Shown: positions 57,275-64,000 of the stretch, in pieces
Layout of the letters: the number at the start of each line of letters is the position of its first letter
How positions within the stretch are numbered: position 1 is the stretch's first letter
Assembly: GCF_003008555.2 (NCBI RefSeq)
Contig: NZ_CP027665.1
Location: forward strand, 2,790,001-2,854,000
DNA length: 64,000 nucleotides
DNA from: Pukyongiella litopenaei
GTDB taxonomy: Bacteria; Pseudomonadota; Alphaproteobacteria; Rhodobacterales; Rhodobacteraceae
Direction of reading: 5' to 3'
The notes under the pieces: model-generated
Database searches by the model: none
Seen by the model: only the letters and a program-made list of their open reading frames with translations
What the model was told of the DNA's origin: nothing
Program-made: the position numbers and the translations under genes

Positions 57275-57443
57275 GGATGGTCTCCTTCCGTCGTTGCCCT
57301 GACAATAGATATCCCGAGATCAGCTGGATACTATTTTGAAAAACGCTTTCATTTCGTGGAGGCCCGCCAATACTTCATTATTGTCAGTGTCTTATATTTT
57401 TCATATAATGAATTTGTCTTTCATGTAAAAACGAAGGCTTCTT
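57275..57443. promoter_or_regulatory. AT-rich divergent control region of bhcA and bhcR
   Basis: 169 bases with several inverted repeats. ctgacaata (57299-57307) is the exact complement of tattgtcag (57379-57387), 71 bases apart. ttcatta (57375-57381) matches taatgaa (57406-57412). ttatat-N5-atataa lies at 57392-57408. In Paracoccus the BhcR protein binds the region between bhcA and bhcR and glyoxylate lowers its binding; these symmetric elements are the likely sites here. The widely spaced pair could support looping. Confidence 0.6.
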
Positions 57444-58292
57444 ATGGAATTTCAAGAAAATAGATCCGGACCGACCCGAAAAGCGCGCGGCAGGCCGCGC
57501 GGATGGGAAGACAAGACCGCCCAGAACACCATCAAATCGCTGGACCGGGCCATGGAGGTCTTCGAATATCTCAGCGAAGCGCAGGGCAAGCCGTTGACCT
57601 TGCTGGCGGATGAAATGCGCCAATCCCCGGCGACCGTGTATCGCATCCTCGTGACCTTGGAGGGCAGGGGGCTTGTCGAGTTCGATCACGAGGAGCAGCT
57701 CTGGCATATCGGGCCACGCGCCTTTGTCATCGGTGCCCGCTTTCTCAGGCGCACGAGCCTCGTTGACCGCGCGCGCCCGATCATGCGCAAGCTCATGGAA
57801 GCGACCGGCGAAACGGCAAATCTCGGCATCGAGAAGGAAGGCGCCGTGCTTTTCCTGAGCCAGGTGGAAACGCATGCGAGCATTCGCGCCTTCTTTCCGC
57901 CCGGCACCTTGTCGCCCCTGCACGCCTCGGGCATCGGCAAGGCATTGCTCGCGCAGATGGACGATGAGCGGCTGGGCCGGGTGCTGGCAACGGTGGAGCT
58001 TGCCCGGTTTACCGAACATTCGATTGTCGATCCGAACGCGTTGAAGCGGAACCTCGAAGTCATAAGAGAAACCGGCTATTCGGTTGACAACGAAGAGAGG
58101 AACGAAGGCATGCGCTGCATCGCGGCGCCTGTCTTTGACGTGAACAGAGAGGCCATTGCCGGCATTTCCGTATCCGGGCCAACGAGCAGGGTCAGCGCGT
58201 CCGAGGTCGAACGACTGAGCCGCCCCGTCATCGAGGCGGCCCATCAACTGACCCTGGCTATCGGGGGTGGCCTTACTCGGCCGCGGTCCTGA
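57444..58292 (+). CDS. bhcR: IclR-family regulator of the BHA cycle
   Basis: A 282-residue IclR protein: a basic N-terminus (KARGRPRGW), a winged helix-turn-helix (~28-88, SLDRAMEVFEYLSEAQGKPL then ADEMRQSPATVYRILVTLEG), and the effector domain with SPLHASGIGKALLAQM and GMRCIAAPVFDVNREAIAGI. Known BhcR senses glyoxylate and controls bhcABCD. It is divergent from bhcA, and its last 20 bases overlap the end of the ureidoglycine aminohydrolase gene on the other strand. Confidence 0.95.
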   Translation: MEFQENRSGPTRKARGRPRGWEDKTAQNTIKSLDRAMEVFEYLSEAQGKPLTLLADEMRQSPATVYRILVTLEGRGLVEFDHEEQLWHIGPRAFVIGARFLRRTSLVDRARPIMRKLMEATGETANLGIEKEGAVLFLSQVETHASIRAFFPPGTLSPLHASGIGKALLAQMDDERLGRVLATVELARFTEHSIVDPNALKRNLEVIRETGYSVDNEERNEGMRCIAAPVFDVNREAIAGISVSGPTSRVSASEVERLSRPVIEAAHQLTLAIGGGLTRPRS

Positions 58293-59139
58293 GACGTTGT
58301 GGCTGCGAATGGGTCGCGCCCGGCCGCAGCGCCATATGCCGGTTCACATCCTTGTAGAGCAGGTAGCGGAAACGGCCCGGACCGCCCGCGTAACATGCCT
58401 GCGGACAGAACGCGCGCAACCACATGTAATCGCCCGCCTCGACCTCGACCCAGTCGTTGTTGAGATTGTAGACCGCCTTGCCTTCCAGCACATAGAGCCC
58501 GTGTTCCATCACATGAGTTTCCAGGAAGGGAATGACCCCGCCCGGTTCGAATGTGACCACGGTTACATGCATGTCGTGACGCAGGTCAGTCGGATCGACG
58601 AACCGAGTGGTCGCCCATTTGCCATTCGTTCCCGGCATCGGGGCCGGCTCGATATCGTTTTCGTTCAGCACCAGAACGTCGGGCGTGTCCAGCCCGTCCA
58701 CCGCTTCATAGGCCTTGCGGATCCAGTGGAAACGGAGAACCTCCTTGCCCGTGTTGTGCAGGGTCCAGCCGCTGGACGGCGGCAGGTAGGCATAGCCGCC
58801 GGGGGTCATTTCATAAGTCTTGCCGTCAACCGTCAGGGTCGCGGCGCCCTCGACGACGAAGAGAACGCCTTCGGCTTCGGGGTCCAGTTCCGCCCGGTCG
58901 GAGCCGCCGCCGGGCTGCACTTCCATGATGTACTGCGAAAAGGTCTCGGCAAAGCCGCTCAACGGGCGTGCGATCACCCAGAGCCGCGTGTCTTCCCAGA
59001 ACGGCAGAAAGCTCGTCACGATATCCCGCATTGTGCCTTTCGGGATTACGGCATACGCATCCGTGAAAATTGCGCGATCGGTAAGGAGTTGTTCCTGTCC
59101 GGGGTGCCCCCCGCGCGGCGCGAAATACTTGGTGCTCAT
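58273..59139 (-). CDS. allE: (S)-ureidoglycine aminohydrolase
   Basis: A 288-residue bicupin. N-terminal KYFAPRGGHPGQEQLLTDRA matches the UGlyAH/YlbA family. The two cupin cores are YIMEVQPGGGSDRAELDPEA and VVTFEPGGVIPFLETHVMEH, the latter carrying the metal ligands E/H/H. It hydrolyses ureidoglycine to ureidoglycolate and ammonia, the step before AllA. It is far from the other ureide genes yet directly beside bhcR, with a 20-base convergent overlap. ATG 59139 follows AGGAG. Confidence 0.94.
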   Translation of the reverse strand: MSTKYFAPRGGHPGQEQLLTDRAIFTDAYAVIPKGTMRDIVTSFLPFWEDTRLWVIARPLSGFAETFSQYIMEVQPGGGSDRAELDPEAEGVLFVVEGAATLTVDGKTYEMTPGGYAYLPPSSGWTLHNTGKEVLRFHWIRKAYEAVDGLDTPDVLVLNENDIEPAPMPGTNGKWATTRFVDPTDLRHDMHVTVVTFEPGGVIPFLETHVMEHGLYVLEGKAVYNLNNDWVEVEAGDYMWLRAFCPQACYAGGPGRFRYLLYKDVNRHMALRPGATHSQPQRLRTAAE

Positions 59140-59449
59140 GGATGCTCCTGTGGGAAGAGTCTGTTTGATCAAGATATGCGCCGCGAACCCCGTCCGGACC
59201 ACCCGCAAAGAAGCAACAACTCTATTCGGAAAGATTTGAAAATGACGAGTATCTGCGGAAAGATGCAAATAAAACGGCGAGATCTGCCCGCCGCTTGCCG
59301 AAGCCTCTGCCCACCCGCTGCCGCACGGCCAACCGGACCGCTTGCAACACCGCGCGGCGGAGGCGCGGGTTGGACAGGGAGATAGCCCGGCTCGCGCCGA
59401 CGAAGGCCGGCCGGGGCATCCGCCGGTGTTCCCGGCACCGATAACGGGG
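59140..59449. other. 310-base spacer between the aminohydrolase and the FAH gene
   Basis: No recognisable gene. The part near 59210-59275 is AT-richer and probably holds the promoter of the aminohydrolase gene. At the other end cgataac (59439-59445) and gttatcg (59449-59455) form a 7-bp stem over the stop codon of the FAH-family gene, possibly its terminator, without a U run. A 65-codon minus-strand frame at 59222-59419 is very basic and looks like chance. Confidence 0.5.
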
Positions 59450-60379
59450 TTATCGCTGTCGCGCCCCGATCCGGTTGCGCAGAATGCCGATGCCCTCGAT
59501 TGCCAGTTCGACTACGTCGCCGGGCGAAAGGAACCGGTTCAGCTCCAATCCGCAGCCGCCCCCGACGGTGCCCGATCCGAAGAATTCGCCGGCGCGGATT
59601 TCCTCGTCGCGGCTGACATGTTCGAGGATGCGGGCGAAGGAATGGTGCATGGTCGAGGAATTGCCCCGGCTCCATTCCTCGCCGTTGACGCGGGCCACCA
59701 TCTGCAGGCCCGATCCGTCGCCGATCTCATCCCTGGTGACAAGACAGGGGCCCATGGCGTTCGCGGTTTTCCAGTCCTTGCCCTTGGCGGGGCCGAGACC
59801 GCCCGCCATTTCCCGCATCTGGTGATCGCGGGCCGAGAAGTCGTTGAAGATGGTGAAGCCGAACACATGGTCCAGCGCATCCGCCTGAGCGATGTCCACG
59901 CCGCCCCTGGACGTGATCATGCCCAGTTCGAGTTCATAATCGAGCCGCGTTTCACCCCGCGGCCAGACGATTTCGTCATCCATGCCCGAGACCGAGAATC
60001 GGTTGCCTTTGTAATAGACCGGCTGATCGTACCAGACCTGCGCGACCGGCACCTCGTCCGGTTCCAGGTCCGGCACGTTCGGATCGAGCTTCGACATGGT
60101 GGACCGGCACTGGCGGATGTGCTTCTCGAAGGTCAGGCAATCCCGCATCTGCACCGGCACCGGCACCGGCGCGCGGAGGGAAACGGTGGCCAGGTCGATC
60201 ATGCCGGCACCGGCGCGCGCCTTGCGCGCGGCATCCAGCCCCGCCTCGCCCGCCTCGATCAGCGCGAGCATGGAGGCGAAGGCCGGGTTCGCGTCGCCGT
60301 CCAGCACGGCGATCCGGTCGCCGTCGAGGATGCCGATGCCCTGCGTTCCGGCGGCGTTTTCGAAGGTCACGAGTTTCAT
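59450..60379 (-). CDS. Fumarylacetoacetate hydrolase-family protein
   Basis: A 309-residue FAH-fold protein. YELELGMITSRGGVDI holds the metal-binding Glu pair, FTIFNDFSARDHQMREM is the family signature, and SSTMHHSFARILEHVSRDEE follows, with a GSGTVGGGCGLEL glycine loop. Members hydrolyse or decarboxylate acylpyruvates and related diketo acids. The MBL hydrolase and TRAP transporter genes lie upstream on the same strand (39 bases to the MBL gene), so it likely acts on the transported acid or its product. Substrate unknown. Confidence 0.9.
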   Translation of the reverse strand: MKLVTFENAAGTQGIGILDGDRIAVLDGDANPAFASMLALIEAGEAGLDAARKARAGAGMIDLATVSLRAPVPVPVQMRDCLTFEKHIRQCRSTMSKLDPNVPDLEPDEVPVAQVWYDQPVYYKGNRFSVSGMDDEIVWPRGETRLDYELELGMITSRGGVDIAQADALDHVFGFTIFNDFSARDHQMREMAGGLGPAKGKDWKTANAMGPCLVTRDEIGDGSGLQMVARVNGEEWSRGNSSTMHHSFARILEHVSRDEEIRAGEFFGSGTVGGGCGLELNRFLSPGDVVELAIEGIGILRNRIGARQR

Positions 60380-60418
60380 TGCGTCGTCTCCGATCCGTTT
60401 CTCGGCAAGGCCGCGGCC

Positions 60419-61414
60419 TCAACCGACCTTGTGGCACTGGCAGGGTTCGTCATGCGGGCAGGTCGCGCCGCGGGAATAACGCAGCATCTGGGCCAGCACC
60501 TCGGCCTGTTCGGGGGCGACCGAACCGCCCGATAGGTCGCGGTAGATCGTGGCGACATTGGCGACCACCCGTTCGCGATCCAGCCAGCTGTCGAAGGCGG
60601 CGTAGCCGACCTCGTAGGCGGCGTCCTCCCAGCTCAGGCCCGCCTCGAAGCATGTCGTTGTCTGCGCGAGAATATGCACGAAATAGTCCCTGAGCGCGCG
60701 CACCGCCGTCTTGTCGGACACCGCGCCATGGCCGGGCACGATCACGTCCACATCGAGGCCCAGGATGTGATCGCAGGCCGCGATCCAGTTGCCGACCGGG
60801 CCTGCCCACATGATCGGGTGCCCGCCGTGAAACACCAGGTCGCCGGTGAAACAGACGCGTGCGTCGGGCACATGGACGATGACGTCGCCGCGGGTATGCG
60901 CCGGGCCGAGCTCGGTCAGTTCCACGGTGCGCCCGCCGACCGTCAGGGTGCGCGCGCCCTTGAACACCTCGGTCGGCGGAACGTGTTCGATATCGGAGAA
61001 GTCGAAGGTCTTTCCCATGAAGGTGTGCAGGAATTCACCGAAGACGCCATATGCGTCCGGGTCGGCCGCCGCCGCCTTGAAGAACCCGGCCGGGCGTTCC
61101 TCCATCTCGTCGCGCGCCGCTTCGGAGGCTATGATCCGCGCACCGCCGACCAGGTGGTTGCCAAAGGTGTGGTCGCCGTTGGAATGGGTGTTGACCAGCA
61201 TGTCGATCGTCGCCGCGGCCGGATCGGCGCGGCGATAGGCCGCCAGCATGTCCTCGGTCAGGCGGCCGGTGAACAGCGTGTCAACGACGAGGCTCTTGTC
61301 ATCCGCGCCGGTGATCAGGCCGGAATTGCTCCAGCCCCAGCTGCCGTCGCCCTGCACCCAGGCAAAGAGCCCGTCGCCGAGATCCTGAAGTTCGCGTTTC
61401 GTGTCGGAATACAT
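60419..61414 (-). CDS. MBL-fold metallo-hydrolase with HxNxDH variant motif
   Basis: A 331-residue metallo-beta-lactamase-fold protein. The usual HxHxDH is HSNGDH at residues 77-82, so the second His is Asn79; the other ligands are present (H173 in PAHTRGD, D192 in FTGDLVFHGGHP, H229 in PGHG). HxNxDH occurs in a known branch of the fold, where it may alter binding of one metal. The C-terminus CPHDEPCQCHKVG is Cys/His-rich (C319, C325, C327) and could bind another metal. It lies 16 bases after dctM. Role: hydrolysis of an ester or thioester in the same pathway (inference). Confidence 0.87.
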   Translation of the reverse strand: MYSDTKRELQDLGDGLFAWVQGDGSWGWSNSGLITGADDKSLVVDTLFTGRLTEDMLAAYRRADPAAATIDMLVNTHSNGDHTFGNHLVGGARIIASEAARDEMEERPAGFFKAAAADPDAYGVFGEFLHTFMGKTFDFSDIEHVPPTEVFKGARTLTVGGRTVELTELGPAHTRGDVIVHVPDARVCFTGDLVFHGGHPIMWAGPVGNWIAACDHILGLDVDVIVPGHGAVSDKTAVRALRDYFVHILAQTTTCFEAGLSWEDAAYEVGYAAFDSWLDRERVVANVATIYRDLSGGSVAPEQAEVLAQMLRYSRGATCPHDEPCQCHKVG

Positions 61415-61430
61415 GGTCGTTCCTTCCGTG

Positions 61431-62735
61431 TCAGAGCAGGCCGGTTGCGAGCCAGGGCATCGCGACCACGAGCGCGACCAGAACCACCATGATCAGCGCA
61501 AAGGGCGCGGCCCCGGCAAAGATTTCGTTCAGCGTGACGCGGCGGTCGTCGATATTCGCCTTGATGACGAAACACGCAACCCCGAGCGGCGGCGTCAGCA
61601 GCCCCACCTCGACCGCGATAATGGTCAGGATCCCGAACCACACGAGATCGACGCCGAAGGGCTGGATCACCGGCAGGATCAGCGGCAGCAGGATCAGGAT
61701 GATCGACGAACTGTCGAGGATGGTGCCCAGCAGGACGATGGCCAGCAGGTAGAGCACGAGGATACCGTATAGCCCGAGATCCCAGCTTGCCAGCAGCGCG
61801 GTCATCGAATTCGGCAGCCCGGTCAGCGCCAGCAGGCGCGAATACATATGTGCCGCGATGATGAGAAAGGTGATGGAGGCCGTGACCTGCCCCACCTCGA
61901 TCATGATCCGCCCGATTTCGCGCGCGGAAAGCCGCCCCTTGACCAGCGCGATCACCAGCGCGCCGAGCGCACCGACCCCGCCCGCCTCGGTCGGGGTGAA
62001 GAACCCGCCGTAGATGCCACCGAGAACCAGCACGACAAGCAGCACGATCGGCGCCGATTTCAGGATCATCGTGCCCGTGCTCATCATCGGCAGGTCGGAC
62101 GCGCCGGGATTGCCGGTGAAGCGGGGAAAGAACCGGGCCATCAGCAGGATCGCGATGCAGAAGAACAGCGACAGGATAATGCCAGGGACGATCCCGGCGG
62201 TGAACAGATCGCCGATGGACACCTCGGCGATGATGCCGAACAGGATCAGCAGCAGCGACGGCGGGATCAGCATGCCCAGCACCGACGACCCGGCCACCAC
62301 CCCGACCGAGAAACGCGGCGTGTAGCCCTGCCGCACCAGTTCGGGCACCGCGACCTTTGTGAACACCGACGCCGACGCGATCGAGGTGCCGTTGACGGCG
62401 GCAAAGACGGCGTTGGCGAATACCGTGGCGATCCCGAGCCCGCCGCGGAACCGGCGGAACATCTGCCCGGCCACGTCGAACACGTCCCGCCCCAGCCCGC
62501 AGGCCCCGACCAGGACGCCCATCAGCACGAACAGCGGGATCACCCCGAAGGAATAACGTTCGACCCCGTCCAGCGCCGCCTGGCTCAGCAGCGCGCCGGC
62601 AATCGCCATCTTGCCCTTGACCAGGTAGACCCCGAAGAACGAAACCGTCATCAGCGCGATGGCGACATGCATCCCGAGCTGGATCAGCACGAGGATCGCG
62701 ACGATGGACCAGATCCCGATCTCGACGCCGCTCAT
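61431..62735 (-). CDS. dctM: TRAP transporter large permease DctM
   Basis: 434 residues, about 12 transmembrane helices, of the DctM family: GVPLF-type segments (SFGVIPLFVLMGVLVGACGL), AAVNGTSIASASVFTKVAVP, MLIPPSLLLILFGIIAEVSI, the repeat GGFFTPTEAGGVGALGALVI, and PFGVDLVWFGILTIIAVEVG at the end. It forms the Na+-coupled import channel with DctQ. ATG 62735 overlaps the dctQ stop (ATGA). A longer frame upstream is dctQ shadow. Confidence 0.95.
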   Translation of the reverse strand: MSGVEIGIWSIVAILVLIQLGMHVAIALMTVSFFGVYLVKGKMAIAGALLSQAALDGVERYSFGVIPLFVLMGVLVGACGLGRDVFDVAGQMFRRFRGGLGIATVFANAVFAAVNGTSIASASVFTKVAVPELVRQGYTPRFSVGVVAGSSVLGMLIPPSLLLILFGIIAEVSIGDLFTAGIVPGIILSLFFCIAILLMARFFPRFTGNPGASDLPMMSTGTMILKSAPIVLLVVLVLGGIYGGFFTPTEAGGVGALGALVIALVKGRLSAREIGRIMIEVGQVTASITFLIIAAHMYSRLLALTGLPNSMTALLASWDLGLYGILVLYLLAIVLLGTILDSSSIILILLPLILPVIQPFGVDLVWFGILTIIAVEVGLLTPPLGVACFVIKANIDDRRVTLNEIFAGAAPFALIMVVLVALVVAMPWLATGLL

Positions 62736-63289
62736 GCGGTCCGCCTGTCGAAGGCCCGGGTCGCGAAACCGACGGTCAGAACCGCGTATTGCGCCAGTGT
62801 CAGCGCGCATCCCGACAGCACGCAGACCACAAAAGGCCAGCGCGGCATCGTGAAGATGCCGTAGAGGCCGACGGTCTCGTTCCCCCTGATCGAAGCAAAT
62901 ATTCCCGGCGCGATGTAGTAGAGAAGAACGCCGAGCATCAGCGTGCCGATCGCATGGTGGAACGCGTTCAGCATGTCGGCCCCGCGCCCGCCTCTGCGGC
63001 CCAGCCGGTTCAGCACCATATCCGAACGCACGTTGCGCCCGGACCCGGTGGCAAGCGGCAGTTGCAGGAACACGATGGCGACGATGGCTGCGCTGACGAT
63101 CTCGGCCGTCGCCGGGACCGGGGTATGGAACACGCCCCGCCCGATCACGTCGGCATTGATGATCGCCATGATCCCGAGCGTCCCGACCCCGCCGACAGCC
63201 GCGAGCGCCAGCGTCGCGCGGTTCAGCCACCTGATCAGCGGGCTGCCCGGCCATGCAGGCAGCCCGTAGTCGCCTGCCGGGTCCTTCAC
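62732..63289 (-). CDS. dctQ: TRAP transporter small permease DctQ
   Basis: A 185-residue protein with four transmembrane helices (IRWLNRATLALAAVGGVGTL onward). The DctQ core is INADVIGRGVFHTPVPATAE then FLQLPLATGSGRNVRSDMV. It starts at GTG 63289, overlapping the dctP stop (GTGA), so translation is coupled on both sides. The longer frame to 63400 is antisense-free but lies inside dctP and lacks DctQ character. Confidence 0.92.
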   Translation of the reverse strand: MKDPAGDYGLPAWPGSPLIRWLNRATLALAAVGGVGTLGIMAIINADVIGRGVFHTPVPATAEIVSAAIVAIVFLQLPLATGSGRNVRSDMVLNRLGRRGGRGADMLNAFHHAIGTLMLGVLLYYIAPGIFASIRGNETVGLYGIFTMPRWPFVVCVLSGCALTLAQYAVLTVGFATRAFDRRTA

Positions 63290-64000
63290 TCCGCGGCCCA
63301 GTCCCGCGCGTGCTCGATTCCGGCCTCCTTCGACAGGCGCAGGTAGGTTTCCAGCACCTCGGTGCCCGGCTTGCCCTGCGCGTCGAGCTGGTCGGCCCAT
63401 TCACGGGCGATGCTCGGCAGCTTCTGCGCATAGGCCGTGCGCTGGTCGTCCGACAGCTCGCTGACCGTCGCGCCGTTCTCCACCGCCTTGGCGATGGAGG
63501 CCACGCCGCCATCCTTGTAGGACTCGGCGGCGATGTCGCGGTATTCGTCCGCAACCTCGACGATCACCTGCTGCAGATCCTCGGGCAGCGAATTCCATGT
63601 GTCGAGATTCACCGTCAGGGCCGATGCGTATTGCCCACCGAAATTGATTTTCGTGATATAGGGGGCGACCTCGTAGAACTTGTAGGGCGCGATCACGGAT
63701 TCGAAGGTGATGATCCCGTCGTAGAGGCCCGTGGAAATGGAATTGTAGAAATCGGGCAGCGCGCCCGCCACCGGTGTCGCGTCAACGCCCTTCAGCCAGT
63801 TCAGGGCAAGCCCCGCGGTGCCGATCTTGTGGCCGTCAAGGTCGGCGACCTTCTCGATCGGGAAGGTCGTGACGAAGTGGTAGGTGTCGACGCCGACCGG
63901 CGCCAGCACCTTTTGCCCGTTGTCGGCCCAGGCCTGGTCCATCGCCGGGATCTCGGCATGCAGCTTGTCGATCACCTTCATCACATCGGCAAGGTTCGAC
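63286..64000 (-). CDS. dctP: TRAP transporter substrate-binding protein DctP (5' part beyond window)
   Basis: 238 C-terminal residues are visible; the frame continues past base 64000. TFPIEKVADLDGHKIGTAGL, then STGLYDGIITFESVIAPYKF and NFGGQYASALTVNLDTWNSL, followed by LPEDLQQVIVEVADEYRD, are classic DctP segments. Periplasmic binding protein of the TRAP system; the ligand-pairing Arg is not in the visible part, so the substrate class cannot be named beyond an organic acid. First visible gene of the dctPQM-MBL-FAH operon. Confidence 0.93.
   Translation of the reverse strand, partial: SNLADVMKVIDKLHAEIPAMDQAWADNGQKVLAPVGVDTYHFVTTFPIEKVADLDGHKIGTAGLALNWLKGVDATPVAGALPDFYNSISTGLYDGIITFESVIAPYKFYEVAPYITKINFGGQYASALTVNLDTWNSLPEDLQQVIVEVADEYRDIAAESYKDGGVASIAKAVENGATVSELSDDQRTAYAQKLPSIAREWADQLDAQGKPGTEVLETYLRLSKEAGIEHARDWAAE

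Noticed and set aside
59222-59419. 65-codon minus-strand frame upstream of the FAH gene region
   Set aside because: Very basic composition, no Shine-Dalgarno sequence and no recognisable domain.

Overview
The window is GC-rich (roughly 63-66%), densely coding DNA with the gene content of a Rhodobacterales alphaproteobacterium (Rhodobacteraceae/Roseobacter type). The pointers are the AidB, GatB, BolA-plus-J-protein and E1alpha/E1beta pyruvate dehydrogenase genes, TRAP transporters, and a beta-hydroxyaspartate cycle cluster in the gene order known from Paracoccus. I could not run searches, so every family call rests on reading motifs, lengths and gene context.

Positions 1-31,000 are mostly housekeeping and general metabolism. 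In order they hold the C-terminal end of a molybdopterin oxidoreductase, an SDR and a DadA-like oxidoreductase; a J-domain protein divergent from bolA; a two-domain peptidoglycan hydrolase with a membrane tail; gatB with a thioesterase and a DUF4177 protein downstream; pepN divergent from glcB (malate synthase G); a glutamine-amidotransferase-like hydrolase; an IorAB-type molybdenum hydroxylase divergent from a TetR regulator; kynU-kynA; rhlE; tRNA-Gly(CCC); two cyclophilins; pgk convergent with aidB; ftsB; and pdhA-pdhB-(membrane protein)-pdhC. Positions 31,181-36,014 look different: they are less GC-rich and hold a methyltransferase, a glycosyltransferase and a sulfotransferase with a coiled-coil tail, bordered by a decayed IS6-type transposase. 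This is probably a surface-polysaccharide island.

Positions 36,053-59,139 are the most coherent part. A purine-ring catabolic set (puuD urate hydroxylase, a LysR regulator, uraH, a fused puuE-uraD, allA, two NCS2 nucleobase permeases, and a ureidoglycine aminohydrolase at the far end) encloses three blocks: a second pyruvate dehydrogenase complex (homodimeric aceE, aceF, lipoyl-lpd), a malic enzyme, and the complete beta-hydroxyaspartate cycle bhcABCD with its regulator bhcR. The ureide pathway releases glyoxylate. The BHA cycle turns two glyoxylate into one oxaloacetate without losing carbon, and malic enzyme plus pyruvate dehydrogenase then lead on to pyruvate and acetyl-CoA. My reading is that this is one purine-to-central-carbon supercluster. 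Each part is known; the joint arrangement is the most interesting feature of the window. Xanthine dehydrogenase and allantoate amidohydrolase, also needed for the pathway, are not in the window.

Positions 59,450-64,000 hold one operon on the minus strand: a TRAP transporter (dctP, cut by the window edge, then dctQ and dctM), an MBL-fold hydrolase and a fumarylacetoacetase-family protein. It probably takes up and degrades an unidentified organic acid. Several gene relics lie at operon junctions: a FAS1 domain, a GAPDH C-terminus, an IS6 transposase, and a possible CehA-type C-terminus. I saw no rRNA and no CRISPR array.
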